Source: Spodoptera frugiperda
Taxonomy: Eukaryota; Arthropoda; Insecta; Lepidoptera; Noctuidae
Length of the DNA: 64,000 nucleotides
Reading direction: 5' to 3'
NCBI RefSeq assembly: GCF_023101765.2
Contig: NC_064226.1
Coordinates: 14,081,251 to 14,145,250, forward strand
The position numbers and the translations under genes are program-made. The notes under the pieces were generated by a model, which did not search any database, was not told the origin of the DNA, and was given only the letters and a program-made list of their open reading frames with translations. Shown here in pieces: positions 47,026-58,454 of the stretch. Position 1 is the first letter of the stretch; every line of letters starts with the position of its first letter.

Positions 47026-47589
47026 TATAATAAATACAGTAAATTTCTTGAAGCCGAAATCATGGCAATTTTTCGACGCAAAAGTGCATTCCATAATATT
47101 ATCCAACACCTTAAACTAAGTATTCCTACACCCGATTTGATTCTATAGTAAAAAAACTAAATTTGATGAAATCCGAAATTCCGGGATGTTTTCGATACAA
47201 AAGTGTATCCGAATATCCGATCACTGGTCATTATACATATTATAACTATACGGAAAGAACATTGCACTAGTCTAGAATAAGGCAAAACATGATCTAATTA
47301 AATACTTCCATAGTATATAGGTATTGTTTATAAGAAAATCCCATGACTACAGTAATATGCAATAACAATAAATAGTAAACATTGTTCACTGTACATGACA
47401 TCAGGTAAGATCCCGGGCTTGGAACCTGCTGCAGCACACGTTCCGAGGATGCTGTGGGTAATGTCTAAATATAAAGTCATTATGTTTTAGTGAAAGTAGT
47501 AAATATATGTATTAATGAATGGATATATTATTATTGTATTATGGATGCCCTTGGATAACGCCCGTTACCATAAGAACTTATTGCCTAGC
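47026..47589. other. No gene seen
   Basis: AT-rich spacer with no exon signal. Confidence 0.5.
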
Positions 47590-47712
47590 AAGTTACTGGG
47601 GCATCGGGTCAAAAAGCAGAAGTAGGAATGGGGTGGTTTTTAGTCAGTAAGAGTCTGACACTTCCTCTCGCCTCAACCAAGGTGGAAGAAGTCATTGGAT
47701 GGTTTTCTTTTG
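47590..47712 (+). mobile_element. Retroposon family S copy
   Basis: 'TCAAAAAGCAGAAGTAGGAA', 'TGGGGTGGTTTTTAGTCAGT' and 'AAGAGTCTGACACTTCCTCT', then 'GAAGTCATTGGATGGTTTTC'. Plus orientation by comparison with 13452. Confidence 0.7.
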
Positions 47713-48380
47713 GAATTGGGAATGAGAAAAAAGAGGAGAACCTCTTGTTATATACTCCAGTTTTGGATTAACCACTTAACCAGTATCACAACAGTCACGT
47801 TAAAAAATATAAACCGATCTCAACGAGAAGAAGAAACACACCGAAAGCGTTGTTTCACGCTGCTTTTCCGTGAAGCCCTCCGTAGTATCAGTCTGATCTA
47901 CGCAAATCCATCGAGTTTCAGAGAACATTCTGATTAGGATATTCGTATAAATACGAATTTATACTATCGTGGAGGTTGACGTTCACTAGTAAAAAATACT
48001 GACACTAATATGATGATGAGAGAATACATCATATGCTTACAGAGTTGCGATCTGAGAAATGTATAAAAAGTTCAAGGATTTTATACTATGTTCTCTATTG
48101 TTTTATTTCGATGTGCGCAGATGTAATAAACTCATCGCCATGTGACATTATAGATGACATAATGTTCTAAAGTACTTTATATTACGTCGCGTGTGGATGT
48201 TACATTTGTATCGCTTTGTTACATTCTTATTGTTATTTCATCGTTCTTTCTTTGCTCGTGTTCATATAAATTTCGTCATTCAAGACATATGACTAGTTTT
48301 CTTCGTCTTCGCGTTTATTACAAAATCTACACTTTGGAACGTGCAATTAGGTTCAATAAATTTTAGGCTAATGTAACATA
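47713..48380. other. No gene seen
   Basis: AT-rich. The frame beginning at 47695 starts inside the retroposon and runs into unique sequence without supporting signals. Confidence 0.5.
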
Positions 48381-48498
48381 CTGCCGTACTCAGAGATATT
48401 TAATGATTACTTAAACTATTCCTTAGTAACGATTTTGTTACGAAAACAATCACTAAGAACCGGGTTAAGTTATCATTATTTGACTCTGAGTACGGCGG
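48381..48498. mobile_element. Foldback MITE (CTGCCGTACTCAGAG)
   Basis: A 118-bp near-complete inverted repeat: CTGCCGTACTCAGAG on the left faces CTCTGAGTACGGCGG on the right. The inner arms (TTAATGATTACTTAAACTA... and ...GTTAAGTTATCATTATT) also pair. Flanking TA on each side is compatible with a TA target duplication. Other copies: 53400-53516 and a half copy at 62078-62155. Confidence 0.75.
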
Positions 48499-49399
48499 TA
48501 AGTGCACTAAACATATAATTAATTTATCAAATTTTTAATAAGTTAATTTATTTTGACATTCTTCAAGTCGACATTTTTACAAGAAATATACTTCAGCGTG
48601 ATTAAGACTGACTGAAAGAATAAGACATAAATGAAATTTACTAGTCGGCCGAGTACAGGGGCGTCCACCCTACTCGACTTAAACGACTTTAAAGGCGTGA
48701 AATTGTCACCTTGTTATTACAGAAAATGATTTAAAGTGACGCACCAATTAACCAGGCTTGGAAATAGATGGGTGACCGCGTCTTCCGTGTTTTAGATATT
48801 AAACTGTCAGTTCTATTTGATGTGCATTTGTAGCATTTGTTTTGCAAATGTGGAGTAATTGCAATCTGTCTGAGACCATATGCGGAGAACTTGAATTGAT
48901 GCTAGATTTTATCTTGAGATTTATGGTCGCATCTCCTTTTAGGCGAACCACTGCTGGGAAGATGATTTATTAACCCCTTACAGCGCCACGTCAGTCTCCT
49001 GTGCTCAACGCTAGCGGGGGTTTGACTTTCGCCATTTTAACGTTGGCAGTTAAAGTGTTAAAGACTTGGTAGAGGATTAACTTCCCCTCAAAAACTTTGG
49101 ACATCGAAACAAACTTGCATTTTTGCTTAATTAAACAACATGAGATTACAAAAAATATAAAATTTCACATACATATAATTATGCATTGAGTTTGCTATAG
49201 GCACTACTACTACTTAATGATTATAATGTCAAATGAAAGTAAAATCCTTAGCGAGTATATTTGTTTACTTTAAGTCGAGAGTCGTGTGACGGGGGCACAG
49301 TTAAAAGTGTGATGTAATAGTGTTTTGTACGGGGTCAATCTGCAAGTATGAAATAAATATTTTAGTTTTAGTTTTTTTTTTATAAGAACGTTACTTCAC
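48499..49399. other. No gene seen
   Basis: AT-rich with no exon signal; a GC-richer stretch near 48970-49030 has no supported frame. Confidence 0.5.
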
Positions 49400-50484
49400 A
49401 ATAGGATTTTATCCTGTCATACACATGACACCCGGTCCTGAGTGGAGTTGAAAGTTTGTCTGTTTGGATGTTTGTGCGTCAATCACGTAAAAACTACCTA
49501 ACGGATTTTGATGAAATTTGTTATACATGTTACAGTCAGAGTGATTAAACAGCAATTATTCATAATGACTGGTTATTATGAATAATCGTATATAAATGCC
49601 AAATTCACTAGACAATGTAATAAATTAATCACTTTATCTGGATATTATTCATAATAGGGAGTCCAAGTTAGTCAAAGTAATAATACATGTGTAACACTAA
49701 ATGTCACAAGACTTTTACTTGAAAGAATAACTTGTAAGATTAAAAATTAATCTTTAAGATAAAAGACTAATTTGTTTTGGCATTCGCATAACGTTAGTAG
49801 ACCTAATAACTTATGTAGGAAATGGTGGTAGAGAACTTGTAGTGCCCTATACATAATTCCGATCAAACTAATTTGCTATAGTTTCTGTAACAATTAAATA
49901 ATAATGTTGGTTAAAAATTTAATATGCTATGCAAAAAAAGTTAGTGACAGAACCGAATTGCTACAAAACCGACTCCACGTAGTCTTGTTTGTCCTACCCC
50001 TAGAGTGTAATTTAAAATCGCGTAGGCGCGTAGGACCGAGGCGGCCCGCGGGCTGAGGAGCAGGAGGCTGCTAGCGAGCCACCGCGGCTGAGGCTGGCCG
50101 GCGAAGCCGGCCAACAAGCCGAAGCTGCGGTGGTGAGCGAAAGCCGTCTGCGACGATTAGCACGCGTGGGGCCGCCGGAGGCCCGCAGCGCCGGAGCCAT
50201 GACAGAAACCCTGCCTGCTGCATGCTGCATGTTTGTTTGCATGCTGCCGGTTTTATTACATTATCCAAGTCTTCGAAGATAGTATATAAAATTGCTAGTT
50301 AATGTGATTAATTTTGTGTAATTTATCACTTTATCTAAATTGAGTAGACGTTATATATAATTGCTAGACAGTATATATAATATCAAGATTTATTACTTTG
50401 GCTGTAACATACAGACAGGGTATGAGCTGACTTGGGTCATAGGATACGGGTTTTTATCTCACGGGAACGCAGGCGAAGCTAGTT
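49400..50484 (+). mobile_element. Non-autonomous element interrupted by another element
   Basis: The left piece has 'GTTTGTCTGTTTGGATGTTT' and 'AACGGATTTTGATGAAATTT'. The right piece resumes with 'ACAGACAGGGTATGAGCTGA' and ends 'GGGAACGCAGGCGAAGCTAG'. I recall these blocks as adjacent in the intact family. The 880 bp between them are a separate insertion (49529-50408). Confidence 0.65.
49529..50408. mobile_element. 880-bp terminal-inverted-repeat element with GC-rich core
   Basis: The outer 24 bp, counting two flanking AT bases, match at 19 positions (ATGTTACAG identical, then CA-AGT-AT-A conserved). A subterminal motif of the form AGTCARAGTRATWA recurs at 49534 and 49670, and inverted at about 49626, 50324 and 50390. 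The ends are very AT-rich, but 50030-50240 is strongly GC-rich, with an open frame of about 80 codons on the plus strand (50038-50283) and one on the minus. Neither frame matches a protein I know. Target duplication is ambiguous (AT or AC). Subterminal repeats resemble hAT- or P-type ends; the class is unassigned. Confidence 0.65.
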
Positions 50485-51724
50485 GTATGTAATAGTCTGT
50501 ATTAGGAATTTCATTAGCAGTAAAACATGTAACAAACAAACTTTCACATTTATTAGTATTATTGTGATAATAATTAAGAAAGGCAATATACACATTGACA
50601 TTTTCTCAACAGGTTGCGTATATTTGGGTACACAACTGTTGACCTCTTTATAGGGGAATACCATGCGTGATGTTATGTCAATATAACGAAATTATTTTCA
50701 AGTTAATTAAATACCTTTAACCTCGACTAATGAAACAACGCGTGACGGGTCAGAAAGACCCAGGTTTGATTTCCGCGGTTGAGAAATACCTAGATTTTAG
50801 TGCTAGGGTTTGGGGACTAGACATTTGGCTGATATGTGATTAATATGCAAATATTTTATTAATGAACACGTTTAATGCAAGTGCAGTTAATAGTTGACGA
50901 AGGTTTTGTCTCCGGAAGTTTACTTTATGCAGTTGGTCCTGTAAAACAGTGCTTAGATTGCACAATATTGCATCGTGCTTGCTAAGATGTTGAATAATAA
51001 TACTTTGTTCGGGTCGAGGACCGAACACGCGACCTTTGTAAACCAACATGGCACAGTTGCCATATTTAATTGACTTCTTTATATGTAGGATATCAGTAAT
51101 ATCTTTTTTTTCTGTAAAAATGCATTTATGTTTTCAAAATTAAAGCCAAATCATTCATTCATTTTTTTTAAATATGGTTATGATATTTTTTATGTTAATT
51201 GTTTTTTTTTATGTAACACATTCAGACACAATGTATATTGTTATTGTTATAATTGTTATAAATGAAATAAAGAAAAACATTAGACCAAAAGGCTTTAGAG
51301 AATATCAATTATAATTAAACATATTTTTAAATATTTATTGTTAGTTATAAGTTGAACAATTTTAAATTATTACTTATTGCTTGAGTTTTAATTTCATGTA
51401 ATATTTATTAGTTAGATTTTATTTAAATAAATCTGACAATTCCAAAAATACATTTATTTCTAATTTTGACAAAGTTTTAAGGTCATTTAAGATATAATAC
51501 AAAACTAAAGTATGGTGTAATAATTTGTACAACAATGCAAGCATTCGGCAAATACTCATACGTCTAGGAATTGCTACAACTGCACTAAATACGTTCGTGT
51601 CCAATCAACAAACCATTTGTTTCAATTAAACTGTTATATCATCACACATTTCCTTAATTATACAATCTAGTATTATTTAACTATCCATTATTCATTTTAT
51701 CTTATCTTAATCCTAGCAATTCTA
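50485..51724. other. No gene seen
   Basis: AT-rich. 'AGGTTTGATTTCCGCGGTTG' near 50762 may be a worn B-box remnant, too weak to call. Confidence 0.45.
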
Positions 51725-51895
51725 CTGATATTATAAATGCGAAAGTTGATATGTTTGTTACTCCTTCACGTCAATACGGCTGAAGGGGTCGAGATAAAAT
51801 TTGGAAGAATCTACCCAGATTATTACTTGAAATAACAAATAAGCCAAGCCTTTTCACGGAAACGCGGGCGAAGCCTCTGACAGAAGCTAGTATAC
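51725..51895 (-). mobile_element. Non-autonomous element fragment
   Basis: 'GATATTATAAATGCGAAAGT', 'ACGTCAATACGGCTGAAGGG' and 'GGAAACGCGGGCGAAGCCTC', ending AGAAGCTAGTA. The internal part is shortened. Confidence 0.65.
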
Positions 51896-52289
51896 AACTA
51901 AACTTTGTTATTTACGTTTAAACACACTTTTACCTAACATGCTACGTATTAACAACTTTCTATTCTAAGTACTCAACTCTAATTAGTCACATAAGCTTCA
52001 TAAACTATGGACATAAATAGAAAAGACATTAGAAATCTTTATTTTTTTATTTAATAAGCGACGTTTGCAATAATATTAATTACTTCAAGGTAATTAAAAC
52101 AACATCTCTAGTGTTATAAAACACTATATCTATCTCTTTCTCTTGCATAGCAACAGTAAAGAATAGTGACACATCAATGCAATAATAAAAAAACAAATAT
52201 ATTCAGAAATCCAGTTTCTCACTAAAACAATACAAAACGCGTTGAAGTCTTTTCTTAGACGTACGCAACGGCATTAAGTTTCAAAGCAA
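51896..52289. other. No gene seen
   Basis: AT-rich, nothing recognised. Confidence 0.5.
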
Positions 52290-52507
52290 CAAAAAGTAAT
52301 TTTACTCAGCGGCCGTCGATCTTTCATATGATTCGCATACGTTGTTATAATCGCGAATTTTATTGCGAATCGTCGACTAATCGAGTCGTCCGGCTCGGCT
52401 AGAATGGGAACGCGCTCATTTCGCGTTGTATGCGAGATAAAAGTACGTTTCCATTGTTTCGCGTGCTGCGAGAAAGTACAAGGTTGATTTGTGAATGTTG
52501 TTCTCAT
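52290..52507. promoter_or_regulatory. CpG-rich patch, possible promoter or exon
   Basis: Many CG dinucleotides (GCGGCCGTCGAT, GCGAATCGTCGACTAATCGA, GAACGCGCTCATTTCGCG) in AT-rich DNA. A minus-strand frame of 77 codons spans it, without a recognised motif. In a genome where CpG is otherwise sparse this may mark a promoter. No TATA/initiator pair is convincing. Confidence 0.25.
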
Positions 52508-52799
52508 GTTTGTTATCTATTATACTGTAATTTTACTAATTAATATTTATTGATTGTAAAGCGCATTAAAATGTTTTAGGACCTAATTGTAACAAATTTA
52601 ATACGAAATAATTGTTTCATTATTTCAGTGCACTTGTTCTAACTGATCATGATCAGACAGGGTAGACTATTTTATTCACGAAACATATTCCAACTCGTTG
52701 TGATGATAAACTAAAATGTTTACAGTATTTTCTCTCCTCTCAAACACTTCCAGAAGACAATTTACAAAATCCCGTATCGTATAACAGTGTACACAAACA

Positions 52800-52943
52800 C
52801 CGAGGGTGGCGTACGTGCGCCGGAGCACGTTGTAGCTCCGACTCCTATTCCACTGGTCGCCATCACAGCGCGAGCGCCGGGACTTGCGCCAGCGCGTGTT
52901 ATCTGACACTGTTGCCACCATGCCCTGAGATATCACTATCTTA
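52800..52943 (-). CDS. Weak candidate 5' exon, unidentified
   Basis: On the minus strand an ATG at about 52923 opens MVATVSDNTRWRKSRRSRCD, followed by DGDQWNRSRSYNVLRRTYAT, a basic, CpG-rich segment unlike its surroundings. The open frame continues into AT-rich sequence, so a donor would be expected near 52805. The only GT words there (CTCG|GTGTTTG, GCAC|GTACGC) are poor. A possible acceptor (TATCTCAG|GGC) precedes the ATG. The family is not recognised. If real, the gene would continue to the left, and could even be the same minus-strand transcription unit as the exon at 6974-7224; that is speculation. Confidence 0.25.
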
Positions 52944-53399
52944 GAGTTAACACATTTGTACAAGATTTGTCTTTCACTAATTAGTTGACATTAGAAGATG
53001 ATTAGTTTGACCTCTTGACCTTTGCGTTGCTAGGTCAAGTTTTAAAGATGGTTTTGTTTAGTTGGGGATAGTTTATAGATGGTGTTGTTTAGTAGGGGAT
53101 AGCTAAATCAATCTGGAACACTTTTATTAGAACTTGTGGGAGTTCAAGTTTTAATGATAGTGTTAGTGACGATGTCAAATCTAGGATGGCCAAATACCTG
53201 CTAAAAAGCACAGCTGCTGTGACAGCACAATCACAGATTCATTTGGACAGAGTTTTGATAGTTGTGTAACAAGAAGAATTAGATAGTTATAGTTAGTGTT
53301 ACTTCAGGTAGCACTATAGATTTCAGCATAATGTTTGGATTGTTTGGTGACCTTGGCCTATAATTAAATGCATTTGGCACAGTAATTTACATTTAGACG
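52944..53399. other. No gene seen
   Basis: AT-rich with a local 'GATGGTTTTGTTTAGTTGGGGATAG' type direct repeat of about 45 bp (53047-53105). Otherwise nothing. Confidence 0.5.
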
Positions 53400-53516
53400 A
53401 CTCCCGTACTCAGAGTCATTTAATTGTTACTTAACCTAGTTCTCAGCAATTGTTTTCGGAACAAAATCGTTACGGATTAGTTTAAGTAATCATTAAATAA
53501 TTTTGAGTGCGGCAGT
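53400..53516. mobile_element. Foldback MITE, second copy
   Basis: CTCCCGTACTCAGAG on the left and TTTTGAGTGCGGCAG on the right, with the paired inner arms TTGTTACTTAACCTA and TTTAAGTAATCATTA. Same family as 48381-48498, more diverged. Confidence 0.7.
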
Positions 53517-54629
53517 TAGATAGCGGTTACTGCTTTTTCCAGCAGTTCTGATTAACAAAGTCTGATTAAGTTTCTATTAGCTCAACTAATACATATTTTA
53601 TAAAGTACCGCAAAAGTTCCATCAGTTAGTCTACCGTCAATTTTATCTGACATTATTGAAATTGGCTCAAAAATGCAACAAACGATAATTCATTACCTAT
53701 CATAAAACTAGTATTGATAACATTTATGTAATACATATTGATAATTATTACAGTATCTCTGTCCAATCTTTCAACTGATTGCTTTGTAGGTCAATGTCCT
53801 ACTCGCGATGTTGCAAAGAGTTCAGTTACCATTGTCTTGTATTATAAATAGATTCTAGTTCTGGACTTGTATCTGAAAGTATCTATATAATCTCTTGTAA
53901 AAATAGTCGGAATCTTTAATTGTTTTGTAACATATAGGAAGGTATAATTCGTTAAAAATTGATAAAATGCACGTGGAAATATTATCTAATATTTGATTGC
54001 AACCAGATGATTTTGTTACTTACATGAAAAGATTAAAGTTAACATAACTAATTTCTTTTTAAACAATTTGGAGCTTTATTGAATGGTTCACAATACAATA
54101 CTTGGTTACATTGTTTGGTTGGTTCAACAACCTAACAAGAACAATATAACACTAATATTCAATCAAAGAGATAGAAAAAAACCCTTAAGTGCTACAAAAT
54201 TCCCACAGATCTATCATCATCACACGACACTATAAGCATTGTATAACCTAGTATTAGATAATGCATATTTGCATTAGTCAGGAAATTATCAGTATCACGC
54301 AAATAACAGAACTATTGCAGCATACTGACACATTATATGTTTGATTCAGCGTGACAATACAGTTTTAGTAATAATGACTATCTCTCCAACTGATTATATA
54401 CGAAGATAAAAGGACCCCGTGTTTCTTCTCCTAGATTAAGTATCGTTGGTGTTCCGATATTACAGATTTAGATTAGAGTGTTATAAATAAGTATTCAAGA
54501 TACTTATTAATAAACTGATGCTGTTGCTGACTAAACAAAATTAGTTCTCTAAAGGGATAGCTCAAGTTCAAGGTGAACTAGTATCTAGTACATTGACTTT
54601 TATAAATTCCATTTGACGAAGTTAATATT
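53517..54629. other. No gene seen
   Basis: AT-rich, stop-filled; nothing recognised. Confidence 0.5.
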
Positions 54630-54765
54630 TTACTAGCTTCTGCCAGCAGCTTCGTCCTGGGATAAAGAGATATCCTATCACCCAAGTCAGCTCATGTCCT
54701 GTCAGACAAATTTCATCAATATCCGTTCAGTAGTTTTGCCATGATTGATTTATTATAAGCATAAA
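54630..54765 (+). mobile_element. Non-autonomous element fragment
   Basis: 'ACTAGCTTCTGCCAGCAGCT', 'GAGATATCCTATCACCCAAG' and 'ATCCGTTCAGTAGTTTTG', the same family end as 43229 read into its interior. Confidence 0.6.
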
Positions 54766-56311
54766 ATCGAATAACGCTTTACTAAACCAAGTAATCGAAC
54801 TTGGGATCTTATGCCCATCAGACATGCTAACAGCATTTAAAACAACGAGCAATATGCAAATACATTTGTATCATCAAATCATCATACTACGTTTTTTTAT
54901 TATAAAGATCTTAACATTAATTAGAGAAAACTAATCCCAATCACAAACACAATACCGATTAAATGCCAATCACTAATTCCTAATCACTTGAACAATGATT
55001 AATTAATCGTAATCCGTACGCGATACAGGCTATTGGCGAGTTAATGGTCTAAGGACGATCTTAATTGCTCATACAACACACAGACGGGAGTGTTATTACA
55101 CAAGAAAATATTCAACGAACTAATAAAAAAGACCTGCCTAATAAATTCATTATTATGTTTTTCGGGCTTGCTTACGTATCTTACCAGTTTCGACTGTATT
55201 GCTGTTATTATTAAATTAAACAACTTGACTTCGTATGATTTATGTTTTACTTTAATATTTCACAATTATGTATTTAATTTACAAGGAGATGCGACTTTTA
55301 CGGCTTGATTATGTAGCTATTTCACAGTTTCGACTGTATTGCTGTTATTATTAAATTAAACAACTTGATTTCGTATGATTTACCATACGAATCTTATATA
55401 ATATTTTTTATCGAATTTATGAGATACATGTTTGTGGATCGATTAACTTAATAATATTTCAGTGTAGTAGAAACTCCACTTTTTGCACTATTCTTTGTTG
55501 TATTCATAAACAATTTTTTTCATATTTACATGATTTATTTGTTATCATTGTGACCGTAACCTCGTAACACTGCCGCACTCCCGCGCTACGCTGCGACAGG
55601 GTCGTTGACCGTCTAATTGGAACCAAGCTAACTTTAAACTGATTCAGTATTAGTCGTCTGACTAAAGATTGGTCGGTTAGCGATCTAGAACAACAATCCA
55701 TAATGGAAACTTTCAGTAGTATTTGACAAAAATATACACCACCTGTTGATATACATAGAATGAAAAATATGCTTGTTATCACACATGAAACTACATATGT
55801 CAAACGTAGTTACGAGTAGTTTAACAAATTTTTAACTGTATTGTTTCGGTATGATTCAAGTTCCTGTGTAAGTCCATCTCAGTCGAATCCTTCAGAGAAT
55901 AATAGTTACATAGCATATACATATAATAACACACACAAAGTACCAAGTTCAACATTCTGAGTTAAAAGTCCATGAACTAATAAAAAGATAAAGCTAAACT
56001 ATTTTAGCGCTATAAAACAAAGTCTTAAACACTAGTATATCTAATCTGTCGATAAGTTGTATCATAAAACATGTGTTTATATGTTTACTAATTAGCAACA
56101 TCATTAGTTATACTAGTGAAAACGGTATCTGTTATGGTATTTTAGTATCACCATTAGAAGGAGTGACTAATGTATTCTTGATTAGATTTAATCTTACTTT
56201 TGAAATCGAAATAGCTCGTGGTTCTACTTAGCACTTATATTGATTGTATTGAAGTTTAGTAGCGTAATTGGTGAAAGTCAAATATACAACTTATTTAATA
56301 AACTGTATTTT
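54766..56311. other. No supported gene
   Basis: AT-rich. A 99-codon minus frame (55504-55803) starts with a hydrophobic run (VVSCVITSIFFILCISTGGV). It has no cleavage context, homology or transcription signal that I can support. A direct duplication at 55185-55382 is listed. Confidence 0.4.
55185..55382 (+). repeat. 58-bp direct duplication at 140-bp spacing
   Basis: 55185-55242 and 55325-55382 are almost identical (CAGTTTCGACTGTATTGCTG ... CGTATGATTTA), with one difference (GACTT/GATTT). A unique spacer of 82 bp separates them. Confidence 0.95.
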
Positions 56312-56560
56312 TATCGGGTAATACGGTAAACGAGTAGACGGATCACCTGATGGTAAGCGGAGCCGCCAATGGCCGCTCGAAACAACAGAGCCGTTACAAG
56401 TGCTTTGCTTGCCTTTGAGGATTAAGGATTTCAGTAGATATTGTTGGGGATTCAGGGATTGAAAAAGTTGGGGTAATTAGGCCTCCGGTAACCTCACTCA
56501 CACCACGAACACAAGACTCTCCTACTAGACATTCCAAATTTTTCTCAACCTTGAAAATTT
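56312..56560 (+). repeat. Family H repeat, longest copy
   Basis: 'GGTAAACGAGTAGACGGATC', 'ACCTGATGGTAAGCGGAGCC' and 'GAGCCGTTACAAGTGCTTTG', then 'GGGATTCAGGGATTGAAAAA' and 'CCGGTAACCTCACTCACACC'. It extends beyond the other copies on the right. Confidence 0.65.
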
Positions 56561-56616
56561 TTAATTACGGTCTTCCGCCAGCCAAATTTGGTGATAATAG
56601 CAAACCCTCTTGTGTA

Positions 56617-56685
56617 GAGGAGGCCTCATACATAGTCCAGCAGTGGACACTCATGGGCTATTCATAGTTTATGGCATCTACGTCT
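56617..56685 (+). repeat. LINE 3'-end-like fragment
   Basis: 'GTAGAGGAGGCCTCATACAT' and 'AGTCCAGCAGTGGACACTCA', ending GGGCTATTCATAG. It resembles the 'GAGGCCTTTGCCCAGCAGTG' end that I recall from lepidopteran LINEs. Confidence 0.5.
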
Positions 56686-56782
56686 TACCTACAGAGGTCT
56701 AAGGATATGACGTCGGCGGTTTATGGTAAGAGATAAAATTGACCAAACTTTTATTTAAGGTATCAAAATTAAAATAAGTTTT

Positions 56783-57005
56783 GCACACGCTTTAGTAAAA
56801 GATGCGCGTGCAAAATTTTTACGATTTTCTTTATCAACTTTAATAAACTCTAAACTAGTCTTGTTGGTTCTTTGACTAGTTTATCGCAATTTTTGCACCC
56901 GCTTACTATAAGTAAAAGACGCGCGTGCAAAATTTTTATGATTTTCTTTATCAACTTTAATAAACACGTCTAGTAAGTTCTTGAACTAGTTTAACGTAAT
57001 AATTT
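56783..57005 (+). repeat. Diverged tandem duplication, about 112-bp period
   Basis: Unit 1 is about 56783-56894 and unit 2 about 56895-57005. Both contain 'GCGCGTGCAAAATTTTTA', 'GATTTTCTTTATCAACTTTA' and a 'GAACTAGTTTAACG/TGACTAGTTTATCG' end. It is older than the 150-bp pair at 45271, judging by more substitutions and indels. Confidence 0.85.
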
Positions 57006-57389
57006 TACATATCATTTTCATACATTGTTTATGAATAAATTTTACATTGCATGCTAAATAATATAATTTATTGGATTATTTGTAGTTTTAATATTATATA
57101 AAATAGTTTGACGTTAAGATATTTTCTGTTTGCTTTCTAAGATATTTTTTATCTTTATCTTACGTCAATTAAATAAACTGCAATGTTTATGTAATAATTA
57201 AGAAAATAATTTATGTAAATATGTCCTTGCTGTTTTGTTGTTTGTTGAGCAACTGTGGGTATCTTCAAGTCTAGAGTGAATAGGCTCTTAAGAAACTAGT
57301 GCACCTCACCATCAATGATTACATCACTACTTACCATCAGGTGGGATTGTAGTCAAGCATTAGTTTTTATCGAATAAAAAAAAAAGATC
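57006..57389. other. No gene seen
   Basis: AT-rich spacer. Confidence 0.5.
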
Positions 57390-57512
57390 TCTTTGTGTGA
57401 TCCACAAATTGTTGTTTCAGGTCTGGTTGTTATGTCTATGTTAACTTGTATGTTTGTAAACGCACCCACGACACTGGAGAAAATAGTAATGTGGGGCAAC
57501 GTCTAATATTTC
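57390..57512 (+). mobile_element. Headless SINE (type 1 tail)
   Basis: 'CACAAATTGTTGTTTCAGGT', 'GTATGTTTGTAAACGCACCC' and 'ACGACACTGGAG' align with the body of the SINE at 26762-26958. The tRNA-like head is missing. The open frame starting at 57446 runs from this repeat into unique DNA and is not called. Confidence 0.7.
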
Positions 57513-58454
57513 ATTGTCATCAATCCTTAAGATTTCATTGTCAGACTATGGGCTTTTACTGTCTCCGTGCTTGGCAGGTGAGCTGGAGATGGTTTAGGTT
57601 AAGCAATGATGCGCTGCTGTTTGGTATCTGTCAAATGTATGGTTTAGAGATATGCTGTGACCAGTACAGTTAGAACTTGCGATTCAGAATGACAGAACTG
57701 GTTCATGGAGTTCTAAGAACTTATTGATATGTGCCAAACTAATTGTAACATAATGTTGCTAAATATTGAAATGTGATAGCAGCTGTCAGTGTTATCATTT
57801 AGTTTTAAGATAAGGGGTCTGTAACTTTAAATACAAAAAGTGCCATTGATAGCCAAAAAATCAAATAATACACGTCAAATATTGCACGACTCTTTCTGGT
57901 CAATGCCGAGACCAACTTTTAGTTTTAATTAGGATTTAGTGAATAGCTTTGTATTATACATAATATCAGAATATATAATGTAATTATAATTGAACTAAGA
58001 GGACCTTATGCACCACTGGCGCAATCTCGTGAGTGCAAAATTTTTAATGCTCATTGTATTATTATGTGTAAAAACGGTTTTAGTACGAATGTGTTTTATA
58101 TTATCATGAACAACACCTAGATGATCTACTTCCAAATCAAACAATGAATTGACAATATTACAAAGTTACACAACTTAACGCAATGTCTAACTCTCGTTCA
58201 CACGTAAACGATGTTACGAGGACATTGTGTATTGCCCACAACTACATTTGAGTTCAAATTATTTCACTAATAACTATACAAATGAAGTGCAAGATTGGCA
58301 TGGGCATTTTTTATGGAAAATAGAATAAAAAGAGGTGAAAGAGGCTCACAAAGGGATACGAATAATGGCGTACCATATCACACTTACTCACGGACCGCAA
58401 TTTTGGTTTCCCCACAGTAAGCTTCTGACTCAAATCTCATACATATTCGTTTAG
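57513..58454. other. No gene seen
   Basis: AT-rich, no exon or RNA signal. Confidence 0.5.

Noticed and set aside
50012..50268. Two overlapping minus-strand frames rich in Arg/Ala/Ser
   Set aside because: By-product of low stop density in the GC-rich core; the plus strand is open as well, and no known protein is matched.
55504..55803. 99-codon minus frame with hydrophobic N-terminus resembling a signal peptide
   Set aside because: Hydrophobic runs are expected from T-rich DNA; no supporting signals or homology recognised.
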